IMG/VR virus record: IMGVR_UViG_3300037041_000186
Coordinates: 1-31,117 of that record
Direction: 5' to 3' (one strand)
DNA: 31,117 nt
Source: a virus
The notes under the pieces were generated by a model. The model had not been told where the DNA came from. It ran no database searches and was given only the letters and a program-made list of their open reading frames with translations. A program made the translations under genes and the position numbers. Below, piece by piece: positions 20,249-29,438 of the stretch. How positions within the stretch are numbered: the stretch's first letter is position 1; the number at the start of each line of letters is the position of its first letter.

Positions 20249-22888
20249 TCATTGCGGGCCAGCCTTGGGCTTCTCGCCCTCGTCTGCCGTCAGCGTCAGA
20301 AGTGCGCCGTCGATCCAGAGACGTGGATCTTGTTCGCCAACAGCAGATGCCCACTTTCTGAAAGCAGGGTCGGCCAGCAGGCGGCGCTTTGATTGCTCGG
20401 TGACGGTGCCGGTGGCGGCCTTGGCAACAAGATCCTTGAAGGCATCTGACGCGAACATGTCACCCATCGCACGCACGTTATCGCGCTTGCCGGCATCTGT
20501 CAGCGCGCCAACAAGCGCGCCAGCAGCCGCGCCGATCATCGGAGAGCCGACCGCAGCGCCAGCAGCGCCAGCGGCGGCTTGTGTGGCACGGCGGCCAAGC
20601 GTGCTGTTCATCGCCGCACCAATGACGCCTTGCGCCCTCAGTTCGGCCAGAAGCGCCTGATTTGATGCCCCGGTTCCAGTAATTTTCGTGGTCGCGTCGT
20701 TTATGTATCTCGAAACGTCATAAAGATCGCGCAAAAGTTTTTGCCCATCCTCACCCAAGGCTTCGGCAACCTTCTTGTAAACCTCAGAATTTTGCCGCAG
20801 CCCTTGATACATTTTGACGTATTGGGAAAACCCAAATGGCGTTCTGATGTCTTCGCCAAGGGTTCCCACGTTCCCGGTCGATCTTTCGGATCGAGACAGA
20901 GCCGCAATGCCAGTGGCAATAGCTTCGCGCTGAAGGTCTTTCGGGATGACCTTTAGAACACGGTTCAGCCCAGAGATGTCGCCCTTTTTTGCGCCAGTGC
21001 TAATCGCCGCTCTGATCGCGCTGGCAACGCTGCCCTCAAGATCCTGCCCGAAAGAGTTCACGATGCGCTTTTCAAGTGCCTTCTGCTTGGCAGTGGTTTG
21101 GTTTGCCAGGCGCAAAGTCTGACGCAATTCATCGCCGCCAACAGATGCGGCGACGCCAAGCTGGTCTTCTGCCAGGGCGCCATATACGCGCTTCAAGATC
21201 GCCGTATTGACATCAGTGTAAGGACCGCCACGGCCCTCCAGCGCACGGCCAACGTCCTGCTTGAGTGTCACTAGGCGCGCATAAGTCATCGGCGTGTCTG
21301 GGTCAGTTATGACATCAAACAACTCTTTCTCTTTGCCACGCAGTGCGCCAGAACCGCCCAACTCACCAATGCGCTGGTTCAGTAGTTGCACGCTGTTCGT
21401 AGGGTCAACAAGCGTGTTGGGTTTGATTTTTGCATCAACCTGGCTGTAAAGGCCCGAAGCCTCCTTCTTCAGATCATTGCGCGTTTTTTGAAGGCTGCGC
21501 AGAATGTCGCTAGAAATAAGCGACAGATCAGGGCTGCCATCGATTGCCTCAAGGGCTTCATCTGCTTTTCTTGCCGCGAGATCAACCGATCCAATCCAGT
21601 CGGCTTCTGCCTCGCTTCCTTTTTGAGAACGAGCAAGGCCAACGGCTGCGCGCAGTTGCTGGTGATCAGTCCAAACATCGGGCGGCATTTCCACGCCAAG
21701 ACGCTCTGCGGCTGCACGGGCTTCAGGATTGCCGACCGCCATAGCCGCCAGCTTTTCGCGCGCAGCCTGCGATCCTGCACCGCCAAGCGCGGCCTTGCGG
21801 GTCAGCTTGTTAAACTCGTCGGCTGCCATTTCGTCCGGCGTCATGGTCGGGCCAGAAGGCGCAGCAGACGGGCCGCCAGGAGGCGCAGCAGCAGGTCCAG
21901 CGCCCGGTGCAGCACCAGGTGCAGGCGAAGGTGCAGCGGCAGCCACAGGAGCCACAGGCGGCGCTGCTGGAGGCATAGATGCAGGAGGCGCAACAGTAGG
22001 CCGCACGGCAGACGGCGCGGCAGATGGCGCGGGAAGCGCACGCGGCGGGGGCGGCAGCATCAAAGGCGCTTCAGCCGCAGCAGCAGGGGCCGCAGCAGGG
22101 GCGCCACGCACGCCTCTAGGGGCCGCAAGGCGCGGTGCAGTGGTAAGCTGACCCGGAGATCCGGCAAACGCTTCTGGCAAGGCCGCCCAATCGCGTGCAA
22201 AGCGTTGCGCCGTCTCCGGCGACATCAGCCCGGTCGAAGCCATCACGTCGGCAATCGCGCCGCCTGCATAATTCCAAGCGCCAGAGCCAGCACCGCCGGC
22301 AGCGATGGCAGCGTCTCCAAGATATTCACCGACCGCGCGCACGGGCGCAGGGAATGAAACCTCTGCGCCGCCGGGACGCACAAGCGGCATGGTTTCGGGG
22401 ATCTGGGCCACGCCCTCGCCGCCGACAAGGCCACCAGCCGCGCGCCCTGCGGTGGCAAATTCTTCACGGCTGAATTGCTCACGCAACGGGGCCGCAGGCG
22501 CGCCGCCTTGAACCGCTTTAATCGCATCAGCGACCGTCATGCCCTGCATGATGCCCTGCACGATCCGCTGGTTGTTTGTCGAATAGCCGGGGCTGACGAA
22601 GCTGTAGCGCGGCACCTGTTGGCCCGTTACGACATCGACGGCCTCCGTGCCATCAAACGGAAGCTGCACAACGCGGCCACCGCCTTCAACTTCCATGACG
22701 ACCTTTTCGCCAGAAGGAGCCGCGGCAGTGGCGGGCGCTGGCGTTGTGGTGGCAGGTGCAGTAACAGCAGGCGCGGTGGTACCTTTGCGCGCCTGCGTTT
22801 CCCGCTTCGCCACTTTGTTGATAACGTCCTGCGACGTTCCTTCTGGAAACTCCAGAACCGTGCCGTCGAAGAGTTCGACCTCAATCAT
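20249..22888 (-). CDS. Large ejection / internal virion protein
   Basis: This 879-residue protein begins MIEVELFDGTVLEFPEGTSQ, the usual start of large podovirus internal virion proteins. Residues 36-60 and 262-349 are low-complexity Ala/Pro-rich linkers; 350-760 is mostly helical (DEFNKLTRKAALGG, LEEIDGSPDLS-type segments, VDAKIKPNTLV). Near residues 780-825 the run RATQAAAGAAGAAVGSPMIG and AAAGALVGALTDAG is a glycine-zipper-like hydrophobic stretch able to enter membranes. It lies with two other ejection-type genes and overlaps the one before it as ATGA. It is probably packed in the head and ejected with DNA to form the trans-envelope channel. Confidence 0.75.
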   Translation of the reverse strand: MIEVELFDGTVLEFPEGTSQDVINKVAKRETQARKGTTAPAVTAPATTTPAPATAAAPSGEKVVMEVEGGGRVVQLPFDGTEAVDVVTGQQVPRYSFVSPGYSTNNQRIVQGIMQGMTVADAIKAVQGGAPAAPLREQFSREEFATAGRAAGGLVGGEGVAQIPETMPLVRPGGAEVSFPAPVRAVGEYLGDAAIAAGGAGSGAWNYAGGAIADVMASTGLMSPETAQRFARDWAALPEAFAGSPGQLTTAPRLAAPRGVRGAPAAAPAAAAEAPLMLPPPPRALPAPSAAPSAVRPTVAPPASMPPAAPPVAPVAAAAPSPAPGAAPGAGPAAAPPGGPSAAPSGPTMTPDEMAADEFNKLTRKAALGGAGSQAAREKLAAMAVGNPEARAAAERLGVEMPPDVWTDHQQLRAAVGLARSQKGSEAEADWIGSVDLAARKADEALEAIDGSPDLSLISSDILRSLQKTRNDLKKEASGLYSQVDAKIKPNTLVDPTNSVQLLNQRIGELGGSGALRGKEKELFDVITDPDTPMTYARLVTLKQDVGRALEGRGGPYTDVNTAILKRVYGALAEDQLGVAASVGGDELRQTLRLANQTTAKQKALEKRIVNSFGQDLEGSVASAIRAAISTGAKKGDISGLNRVLKVIPKDLQREAIATGIAALSRSERSTGNVGTLGEDIRTPFGFSQYVKMYQGLRQNSEVYKKVAEALGEDGQKLLRDLYDVSRYINDATTKITGTGASNQALLAELRAQGVIGAAMNSTLGRRATQAAAGAAGAAVGSPMIGAAAGALVGALTDAGKRDNVRAMGDMFASDAFKDLVAKAATGTVTEQSKRRLLADPAFRKWASAVGEQDPRLWIDGALLTLTADEGEKPKAGPQ
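21842..22105 (-). repeat. Ala/Pro-rich low-complexity coding segment
   Basis: Codons 262-349 of the ejection-protein gene are almost all Ala, Pro, Gly or Ser, with imperfect repeats of GCNCCN type. The segment gives long false open frames on other strands. It probably encodes a flexible extended linker. Confidence 0.8.
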
Positions 22889-24303
22889 GGGATGGGGTCT
22901 CCGTTTTCATCAAATTTCAAGCGGCCACCAGTAGGTGCGGCTGTCGTGGGCGCAGCAGTACCGCGACCAAGCGGATTTTCACGCATCCACTTGTTTACGT
23001 CCCTTTGGCCGCTTCTGACAAACGCAAGCCACTGATCTGGGCCACGGCCAGTTGAGAAGAACTCGGCCTGCTGGGTCAAATACCCAACCAGTTTTTTCTG
23101 GGCGGCCTTTTTCGTGCGAAGCCAATCCGCCAGTGCCTTTTCTGTCAGATTTGTTGGCAAGGCTGTTTGCAGAGCCAAAGCCAGTTCGCCCTCAGACAAC
23201 GCGCCGAAAGTGACCGATCCGATCACGTCAAGGCCGAGCGTGTTCTGCATGTTGTTGAGTTCGATGGTCGCATCGCTCCAGCTTGGAAGCCTGCTTGCGA
23301 TGACGCCCGTGTTCGCGCCTTCTTCCTCAACAAGCTGAATGGCCCGGTCGAGGTTTGCGATGTTGGCGTTGACAAGGCCAATGCGCGAAAACGCATCGAT
23401 GCCAAGCTGAACGGCCTTTGCACCCATTTCAGTTTCAGCAGCCGCGACACGGCCCAAGTCAATCTTCGCTTCAAGCTCAGCCGTTGCAGCCGCGCCAGCT
23501 TTCGCGCCAGCCATTCTCGCCTGTATGTCAGATGCCTCTGCCAGTAGCTTGTCAGCAGCGGGGCCTGTGACAACCTCGTTGGTCCGGGCGTCTTTAATTT
23601 GAACCGTGCCGTCGGTCATCGTTGTTACAACAGCAATGCCACCAATGTTGTCGGCCTTTTGCACGTCGGCGGTTTCAACCTGCCCCACGCCCAAGTTCTC
23701 ATTAACCGCCTTGAAATACTCCGGGCCTTTGATGCCAAGAATGGTAAGGCCGTTCATCGTCCCGATGGTTTGCATCGCCGCTTCTGGGTTTGTATTCAGC
23801 AGATCAAGCGCGCTTCCGTATGTCGCGGTCATGCCCTCATCGCCAGAGTTCTTGGCCGCCTCAAGCTGCAAGGTCAATTGGTTGCGCACCGCGTCAACAT
23901 TCCCCAGCCGTGCGGCGGCATACAAATCCTGCGAGGTCTTCAGCATGGTGTCCAGCTTTGGACCCTCAAGCATTGTTTGAAGCGATGAGATATCCTGCCG
24001 AATGGCTGGGTTTGCAACCCATGCCCGCGTGTAGTCATCCGACGTTGCGTTGGCTCCAAGATCCACCAAACGCATCAACTCGGCTTGCCCTGTTTCTGCC
24101 TCCGCACGCTGGCGCTCGGCATCAGCACGCCGCATTTCAAACTCAGATGCCGCACGGGCTTCTGCGGCACCACGCATGCCCATCATCTGCTCGCGCTCGG
24201 CCATGATCTGGTTTTGCTCAATGTCCTGGCGAGCCAAGCCGTAGCCCTTCATCGCCTGCTGGATCGGGCTTTGGATGTCGAGGATGTAGTTAATCGGTTC
24301 CAT
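22885..24303 (-). CDS. Ejection / DNA transfer protein, coiled-coil rich
   Basis: This 472-residue protein begins MEPINYILDIQSPIQQAMKG and then runs as a long helix rich in Glu, Arg and Ala (MAEREQMMGMRGAAEARAAS, EMRRADAERQRAEAETGQAE). The middle has repeated amphipathic helices (ALDLLNTNPEAAMQTIGTMN). The end is flexible: NPLGRGTAAPTTAAPTGGR. The position between the gp7-like and the 879-residue genes matches the second of the three P22-type ejection proteins (P22 gp20/gp16 region), though direct similarity cannot be judged by eye. It overlaps its neighbours at both ends. Confidence 0.7.
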   Translation of the reverse strand: MEPINYILDIQSPIQQAMKGYGLARQDIEQNQIMAEREQMMGMRGAAEARAASEFEMRRADAERQRAEAETGQAELMRLVDLGANATSDDYTRAWVANPAIRQDISSLQTMLEGPKLDTMLKTSQDLYAAARLGNVDAVRNQLTLQLEAAKNSGDEGMTATYGSALDLLNTNPEAAMQTIGTMNGLTILGIKGPEYFKAVNENLGVGQVETADVQKADNIGGIAVVTTMTDGTVQIKDARTNEVVTGPAADKLLAEASDIQARMAGAKAGAAATAELEAKIDLGRVAAAETEMGAKAVQLGIDAFSRIGLVNANIANLDRAIQLVEEEGANTGVIASRLPSWSDATIELNNMQNTLGLDVIGSVTFGALSEGELALALQTALPTNLTEKALADWLRTKKAAQKKLVGYLTQQAEFFSTGRGPDQWLAFVRSGQRDVNKWMRENPLGRGTAAPTTAAPTGGRLKFDENGDPIP

Positions 24304-24995
24304 TATTGAAACGCGCCTCCAGTGTAGAATGCAGCTTGCATGGCTGTCAGCGGTTCCGTTGCGCCTTTAGGCGTGTATCCTGTAAACGCTGCGCTGCGCC
24401 CGAGAAGCATGCCAGCGTCGCCCATCAGGTTGCCCCAAGTGTTAGCAGCAGCCAGCGTTCCGCCAGCACGCGCCGCGCCTTGCTGGGCAAGAAGCTGCGA
24501 AACATTCTGCCCGGTGGCCTGACCGAAAGTCGCTTGGTTTGTTGCCGCGTTTTGTCCCATTTGGGCCAGACCGCCAAGGCGTCCATATTGCTGCTCAATC
24601 AGGCCAGAAAGAACCTGCGGGCGGAACTGCGCCAAGGCCTCTTGAATGTTACCACCGCGCAAGCCGCCCGTTGCTGATGCCTGCTGCAAGATCGCGTTTT
24701 CACCCTGACGGGTCAACGCTGCAAACTCTGGCCCCTGCTCAATCGCTTGCAGCGCAGCACGCTGGGCATCGGGGCCCGCAGCCCCAGCCAGGTTCATCTG
24801 CTGTCCAAAAGCAGTCGTGCCGCCCGTGACAAACGGCGCAAGAAGTTTCTGCACCGCATCGAACTGCCGGCGCTGTTCTTCAATTCCCTGCTGCGCGGAT
24901 GCTGACTGCGCTGCGGCGGCAGACTTCTGCGCACTAGACTGCATTACGCCGCTTGCGACGCTTGAACCGATCATCCCGATGACTGGATTAGGCAT
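24303..24995 (-). CDS. P22 gp7-like DNA injection protein
   Basis: This 230-residue protein begins MPNPVIGMIGSSVASGVMQS and is rich in Ala, Gln and Gly. Conserved blocks seen in gp7-like DNA transfer proteins are present: GPEFAALTRQGENAILQQAS, ATGGLRGGNIQEALAQFRP and LIEQQYGRLGGLAQMGQNA. The N-terminus has a hydrophobic glycine-rich stretch that may enter the membrane. In P22, gp7 is packaged and ejected with the DNA. AAAGGAG precedes the ATG, which overlaps the previous gene slightly. Confidence 0.82.
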   Translation of the reverse strand: MPNPVIGMIGSSVASGVMQSSAQKSAAAAQSASAQQGIEEQRRQFDAVQKLLAPFVTGGTTAFGQQMNLAGAAGPDAQRAALQAIEQGPEFAALTRQGENAILQQASATGGLRGGNIQEALAQFRPQVLSGLIEQQYGRLGGLAQMGQNAATNQATFGQATGQNVSQLLAQQGAARAGGTLAAANTWGNLMGDAGMLLGRSAAFTGYTPKGATEPLTAMQAAFYTGGAFQ

Positions 24996-25506
24996 TGCCG
25001 AACTCCTTTAGATATTCGCCAAGCGTCTCGCCATACATCTGCATGACCACATGCGAAAAAGCGGTGGCGACCTCGACACCATGACAAAGCTGAACCGTCA
25101 GCAGGACCAGATCGTAATAGCCAGCCCGCCAGACGTAGGATCTCGCGTCAGCCTGCCCCATCCGCTCGGCCTTGTCCGATGCCTGCCACTTCAGAATGGC
25201 GACAGACAGCACAGGCAGCAGCGCGGCCTTCTTGGCCTCAAAGAACGGGTTGGCGTGCAGCCCGACCAGCGTGATCCAGATCACCTTATCCAGATCCGCA
25301 CGCTCCACCGTGTCGCCATCGGCCACATCGTCAAAAAGCTGGATGCACGACCAAACGTCCATGAGAAACTGCGTTGCCTCTGCGGGCAGCGCAAGCGTCT
25401 CAGAGAAATGTTCGATTAGTGCTTTATCCAACTCGCAGCCCTCGGTGCGGTGTGGCTGCTGGATGCCGTTGGTCTCAGCGTCGGCAGTATCGCGCAAATC
25501 CTTCAT
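24988..25506 (-). CDS. Conserved all-helical phage protein of the structural operon
   Basis: This 172-residue protein contains ELDKALIEHFSETLALPAEA, WSCIQLFDDVADGDTVERAD, HANPFFEAKKAALLPVLSVA and YVWRAGYYDLVLLTVQLCHG. The pattern is all-helical with a conserved FDDVADGD and YVWRAGYYD; homologs appear between tail and ejection genes of similar phages. The DDVADGD string recalls metal-binding acidic motifs but I do not infer an enzyme from it. A chaperone or assembly factor for the ejection proteins is plausible. Start ATG at 25506. Confidence 0.65.
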   Translation of the reverse strand: MKDLRDTADAETNGIQQPHRTEGCELDKALIEHFSETLALPAEATQFLMDVWSCIQLFDDVADGDTVERADLDKVIWITLVGLHANPFFEAKKAALLPVLSVAILKWQASDKAERMGQADARSYVWRAGYYDLVLLTVQLCHGVEVATAFSHVVMQMYGETLGEYLKEFGNA

Positions 25507-25518
25507 TTTGCCAAGCCC

Positions 25519-25884
25519 TCAATCATCCCACGCCTGACAGGCGCGCAGGGCGGAACAGACAAACTCGAACTTCTTGCAGTATCCGCGACCACCGCCCGAG
25601 GCGTCATAGTCCGTCACCGGGATGCTTTCCATCATGGCCTGCATCATCGGGTCCACGCAGAAGTATTCGCAGTTGAGGCACATGCGACGGCGGGCTTCCT
25701 TTTCGTTCATGTCCCAGGCCTTCGCCAGCCCGGCCCAGAACGGCTTGTTCGCCTTCGGATCAAGCGACGGGTTGGCCGGGCCGAACTGCCAGCTATCAAT
25801 CGCCACCTGCTTGTTCTTCTTGTTGTCGGCTGCGCTGGCGATCTTCATCTTCGGCAGGCCGTATTCCATTTCTTCATAGTCCAT
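25519..25884 (-). CDS. Cysteine-rich small protein of the structural operon
   Basis: This 121-residue protein begins MDYEEMEYGLPKMKIASAAD. The second half carries RRRMCLNCEYFCVD and GGGRGYCKKFEFVCSALRAC, six cysteines in a pattern (CxxCxxxC...C...C....C) suited to binding zinc or an iron-sulfur cluster. The combination NCEYF...GYCKKFEFVC...CQAW recurs in podovirus structural operons with no known role. I start it at 25884, overlapping the previous stop by one base (TAATG), rather than eight codons upstream. Confidence 0.68.
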   Translation of the reverse strand: MDYEEMEYGLPKMKIASAADNKKNKQVAIDSWQFGPANPSLDPKANKPFWAGLAKAWDMNEKEARRRMCLNCEYFCVDPMMQAMMESIPVTDYDASGGGRGYCKKFEFVCSALRACQAWDD

Positions 25885-26219
25885 TATGCGATCTCCCGAC
25901 CTGAGCAACGAATGGTGAGCGACGTGGCAGCAGACGCCAGCGTCGAGATGAAGCCGTCAGCCTCAAGCACCTGACCGACCAACTCAGGGCAGGTGTAGGT
26001 CTCGTCAGGCGCGATGGCGCGGGCGTCCAGGATCAAGTTGCTGGCCCCGGCAGACCCGCCCGAGGTCACAATGTTCACCGACAGCGTGACGTTGTTGGCG
26101 CTGGTGTTGGTCACGGTGAACTTGTCGATGATCGCCTTGACCGCAGTGGCGGTGTATTGCGCGGTCTGCACAGCCTCAGCCTGCTTGGCCGGGATCAGAA
26201 CCTTTGGTGTCACTGCCAT
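25884..26219 (-). CDS. Small beta-rich structural protein
   Basis: This 111-residue protein begins MAVTPKVLIPAKQAEAVQTA and contains AIIDKFTVTNTSANNVTLSV, NIVTSGGSAGASNLILDARA and CPELVGQVLEADGFISTLAS. It has the beta-sandwich pattern of small virion proteins that decorate the head or tail (the FTVTNTSAN and GQVLEADGFIST elements recur in such phages). AAGGAGG precedes the ATG. It lies between a fibre-like gene and the Cys-rich gene. Confidence 0.65.
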   Translation of the reverse strand: MAVTPKVLIPAKQAEAVQTAQYTATAVKAIIDKFTVTNTSANNVTLSVNIVTSGGSAGASNLILDARAIAPDETYTCPELVGQVLEADGFISTLASAATSLTIRCSGREIA

Positions 26220-26229
26220 GTCGGCCTCC

Positions 26230-27480
26230 TTATTGCTGAACCTGCGTAACCGCCATCAATCCGGCGGGCGCGGCTGGGTAATTATTCGGCGCGGTGCCAC
26301 CGGCTGCCACGGTAGAGAGCGACACGTTTGTGCTGTCAGACATCCACCACAACTCGATATACTCGCCGGCATCTAGGCTGAAAAACTCGGCCATTGATAG
26401 GGGCGAGTATCCGTTGTTGATGTCCAGCGTGATGAGGCGCATGGAGTTTGTGACGTTGGTGCCGTTCTTCTTATACCAAAATCGCACCGTCTTGGCACTG
26501 CTGCTTCCGCTCGAAAGCTGCAAGGTCAGATCGAACTGATACAGGCCAGAGTCAACGACGGTAAGCTGGGTGCCAGAGACGATGCTGATGCCGTTTGAGA
26601 TGTCCGCGTTGTCCCATGTTACCGCATAAGCGACGTTGGCCGAGGCTGGCGACACCGTGCCTGTCTTCGAAAACTCGCCATAATATTGCTGCTGCTCAAT
26701 GGTCGGACGCACGAATATTTCGCCGTTGACCGCATCCGATGCCAGAACAGCCGCGACAGGTATTACGTTGTCGGGCGCGGTCGGCTTGGTTGCCGTAAGG
26801 CCGCCCGCCACTGTCGGGCTGGCATAGAGAATGTCGCCGACCGAGAACGCGCTGGTGTCCATGCCGCGCACATGGCCCCAGACCGTGCAATAGCCGACCT
26901 CGCCGCTGTCGGGCAGATCATGCGTCAGCACGCCGAGGATGTAGAGCGATGACAGGGTTCCGTCTGCCAGATACGGCGTGACCGAAAGCACATTGTTCGC
27001 GCCAACGCCGGCAAAGCCGACCACGGTGCCGTTAGGGATCATGACGCCCGTCATGTTCTCGACGCGGGCGTAATACTCCAGGCCGATCTGCTGGACCACG
27101 CCGTATTCCATGCCGAGATCCGCAGTCTGATCGGCATCGTTCCACGCCAAGCGACCGATCCGGCTGACATGCGGCGCGGCAAGGTTCAGATCCAGATAAT
27201 CCGTGCGCAGCGAATTGTGCGCGTCAGACGTTGGCCCCTTGCCGATCAAATCGGCCAGCCGTTCAGCCGCCGTCGCGCTAGCCAAAGCCACCTCGGCCTT
27301 ATTGTCAGCCGATCCCGTGGCATAGCTGTTGTCGAGGATCAACTGCGTCAGTGCCGCAATCTCGTCAGGCGTCAACTGCCCAGCGACCTTAAACAGCCGC
27401 TCGATGGCGCGGATGGCGTCAGGGTCATTGCCGACAAAGGCGGCGATCTGGTTGCGGTTCAGTGGGGTCGGATCAGCCAT
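26230..27480 (-). CDS. Virion fibre-like protein with C1q-like C-terminal domain
   Basis: This 416-residue protein begins MADPTPLNRNQIAAFVGNDP; the ATG at 27480 overlaps the previous stop as TGATG and the extra 29 codons upstream are discarded. The N-terminal 120 residues are helical. Residues about 130-270 are beta-rich (VGFAGVGANNVLSVTPYLAD, ILYASPTVAGGL). The last 140 residues (FSKTGTVSPASANVAYAVTW, GLYQFDLTLQLSSGSSSAKT, LDAGEYIELWWMSDSTNVSL) fit a C1q/TNF-like jelly roll, a trimeric tip domain. A head or tail fibre or knob is likely. Confidence 0.7.
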   Translation of the reverse strand: MADPTPLNRNQIAAFVGNDPDAIRAIERLFKVAGQLTPDEIAALTQLILDNSYATGSADNKAEVALASATAAERLADLIGKGPTSDAHNSLRTDYLDLNLAAPHVSRIGRLAWNDADQTADLGMEYGVVQQIGLEYYARVENMTGVMIPNGTVVGFAGVGANNVLSVTPYLADGTLSSLYILGVLTHDLPDSGEVGYCTVWGHVRGMDTSAFSVGDILYASPTVAGGLTATKPTAPDNVIPVAAVLASDAVNGEIFVRPTIEQQQYYGEFSKTGTVSPASANVAYAVTWDNADISNGISIVSGTQLTVVDSGLYQFDLTLQLSSGSSSAKTVRFWYKKNGTNVTNSMRLITLDINNGYSPLSMAEFFSLDAGEYIELWWMSDSTNVSLSTVAAGGTAPNNYPAAPAGLMAVTQVQQ

Positions 27481-28880
27481 CAGAACGCCAGCGGTTCTAC
27501 CCGCGCCTCCAGCCGTGCCATCGCAAGCTGCGCCTCGCTGGTGCCACGGAACTTCTGCAAACGCCAATTGCGCATGTTGCCCTGCTGAAGCCAGACCACC
27601 CGCTTGTTATATTCGCCCAGCTTGCCCACACGCGCCGGCTTCTCGACGCTGTAGGTCAGCCCATCAAGCGAGTATGATGTCCAGACAGTTGGATCGGCGC
27701 CGGGCTGCACGCGGCCCGTCAGGCTGACCAGTTCCATCTCATGGAAGATCGCCCCGCGCCCTTCGTTGTAGACGATGGCCGTGCCGAACTCCCAGCCAAT
27801 GGTCTCGCCCCAATGCGTGGCGATGCTCTTGTCCAGATAGCCAACGTCGGTGTCAGCAGGCTTGCAGACGTTCCAGCGATCATAGGCCCAGACAGCATCG
27901 CAGACAGCCCACCGACCGAGGCCAACCAGAGACGTGCGCAGGAAGAACCAGACAGGCTGACCAACGGCCTGAGATCCGGCGGCGTCGAACACGATGGTCT
28001 GATCCGGCAGGTGGATGTCGAGGAACTGATGCGCGCCCTCGGTGCGCTCCTGCATGAACGAGGTGGAAAGCTGTGCCTCAGTGTATCCGGCCAGGATCTC
28101 CTCGATCTCGCGCGTGGCGATCTTAGACACCGTGCCGTTGGCCCCGATGTAGATCGAGATGTTCTCGTTGGTGCCGCTGCCCATGAAGGCGATGTTCTCG
28201 CCAAAGACGCAGCAGGTGTGCGTGCCAAGCGTTCCCTTTTGCATCTGGGCGCCGGGGATGCGCTGGAACGGAAAGCCCGCCGTGCCGGTGTTGTCAAACA
28301 CCTCGATGGTGTGGCGGTTCAGCGCGTAGATCTCGTTGCGCAGCTTCAGCAGTGCCTTCACCGGGTCAGGGTCAGCTTCAGATGATCCATATTTCAACGG
28401 ATCGACGGCAAAGGGGTTGTTCAGTTCCGTGATGACGAGAAACTCGCCGTCAGTGGTCATGAAGTAACCATCAACCCAGACCACCGTCAGAGCCGCGCCA
28501 AGATCCGGGTCAGTCACCTGCGTCAGCGTGGTGCCGTCGTAGAGGTAAAGCCGACCGCCCGACGTGACCGCCAGATAGTCAAAGCTGTAGGTGAACGTCA
28601 CGCGGCCACCGCTGCCCACGTCCCCGATCACCGTGACGGTGCCGTTCTGCGCGACAGTCACCAGCTTGGTTCCCATGACGCGGTACAGCACGCCGTTCCA
28701 GTTCAGGCCGCCACGGTTTGATCCTGGCCCGTCGCCGGTCTTTACGATGCCCTCTGCCGGGCGAAGATAGCCCTCCGAGATGCCCGTGGATTTCGGCACA
28801 GGCACAAGGTTGACAGGATAGCCCGTCCGAAAGTCGGGCGTGCTATCCGTAAAAATCCCGCTCAGCAGAGGTATTTGCAT
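27480..28880 (-). CDS. P22 gp10-like packaged DNA stabilisation / tail hub protein
   Basis: This 466-residue protein seals the portal channel after packaging in P22-like phages. It begins MQIPLLSGIFTDSTPDFRTG and keeps family features: YPVNLVPVPKSTGISEGYLR, GNRGGLNWNGVLYRVMGTKL-type beta-propeller-like blades, and NRHTIEVFDNTGTAGFPFQR. The C-terminus RVVWLQQGNMRNWRLQKFRG is also typical. The length is close to gp10. It starts right after the HNH stop (TAAATG) with GAGG upstream, so expression depends on ribosomes reading through the inserted gene or on its internal site. Confidence 0.88.
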   Translation of the reverse strand: MQIPLLSGIFTDSTPDFRTGYPVNLVPVPKSTGISEGYLRPAEGIVKTGDGPGSNRGGLNWNGVLYRVMGTKLVTVAQNGTVTVIGDVGSGGRVTFTYSFDYLAVTSGGRLYLYDGTTLTQVTDPDLGAALTVVWVDGYFMTTDGEFLVITELNNPFAVDPLKYGSSEADPDPVKALLKLRNEIYALNRHTIEVFDNTGTAGFPFQRIPGAQMQKGTLGTHTCCVFGENIAFMGSGTNENISIYIGANGTVSKIATREIEEILAGYTEAQLSTSFMQERTEGAHQFLDIHLPDQTIVFDAAGSQAVGQPVWFFLRTSLVGLGRWAVCDAVWAYDRWNVCKPADTDVGYLDKSIATHWGETIGWEFGTAIVYNEGRGAIFHEMELVSLTGRVQPGADPTVWTSYSLDGLTYSVEKPARVGKLGEYNKRVVWLQQGNMRNWRLQKFRGTSEAQLAMARLEARVEPLAF

Positions 28881-29378
28881 TTACGTCAGCCTCGCAAAGT
28901 CACCGTGGCGCTGCCTCGCAGCCAGACAATAGGCATCATACGCCTCTTCAGGAGTATTAAAAAGCCCGAGATATTTTTTGACATATGATGCCTGCCACTT
29001 TTGTGCAGCCTTGTTCCAGCAAACGCCCTTATATCCAGACGTATTCTTGCTGTTCCTCCTACGATTGGCTGAGTTTTGAGACGGGTTTGCCAATCTCAGG
29101 TTCGATCTTCTGTTGTTCAATCCATCAAGATCTATGTGATCAACCTGAACTTCGTCAGGTGCATCCATCAGATGCCTGTGCATTGATATTTTGCTCCCAC
29201 GCCCCTTAACGCCGGAAACCCGTCTCATCGCATAAACGCAATGGTCTTGGACAATGGAAAACCAATTGTAACCGCTGACTTTTTCTAAGTCACACGCATC
29301 TATCACTGAGACAAAGCCTCGCGTCAGCGGAACCATTGCGACATCCCCAGAAATCTCAATCTCTCTTTTTTGTGGCAT
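28881..29378 (-). CDS. HNH homing endonuclease with AP2 domain (second copy type)
   Basis: This 165-residue endonuclease begins MPQKREIEISGDVAMVPLTR; the ATG at 29378 follows AAAGGAGT, and the 11 codons upstream are discarded. The HNH core is ISMHRHLMD (H67) and VDHIDLDGLNNRRSNLRLA (D80, H81, D85, N89, N93). Residues 114-155 (SGYKGVCWNKAAQKWQASYV, LGLFNTPEEAYDAYCLAARQ) are an AP2-type domain. It differs in detail from the HNH gene at 13678 but has the same architecture. It is AT-richer than flanking structural genes and lies on the same strand. Direct repeats just upstream suggest it was inserted between the 148-residue gene and gp10-like gene. Confidence 0.88.
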   Translation of the reverse strand: MPQKREIEISGDVAMVPLTRGFVSVIDACDLEKVSGYNWFSIVQDHCVYAMRRVSGVKGRGSKISMHRHLMDAPDEVQVDHIDLDGLNNRRSNLRLANPSQNSANRRRNSKNTSGYKGVCWNKAAQKWQASYVKKYLGLFNTPEEAYDAYCLAARQRHGDFARLT

Positions 29379-29389
29379 GGCGTAACTCC

Positions 29390-29438
29390 TTTCAGAACCG
29401 CTATACCACAATTTTCAGAACTATCCAACTCTATACCA
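29390..29438. repeat. Short direct repeats beside the HNH insertion
   Basis: TTTCAGAAC occurs at 29390-29398 and 29413-29421, and CTATACCA at 29401-29408 and 29431-29438, in the same order. The right copy lies in the end of the 148-residue gene. They may be a footprint of HNH gene insertion. Confidence 0.55.

Noticed and set aside
21386-22357. 323-codon plus-strand open frame with long Arg runs
   Set aside because: It is the antisense image of the Ala/Pro-rich segment of the ejection protein.
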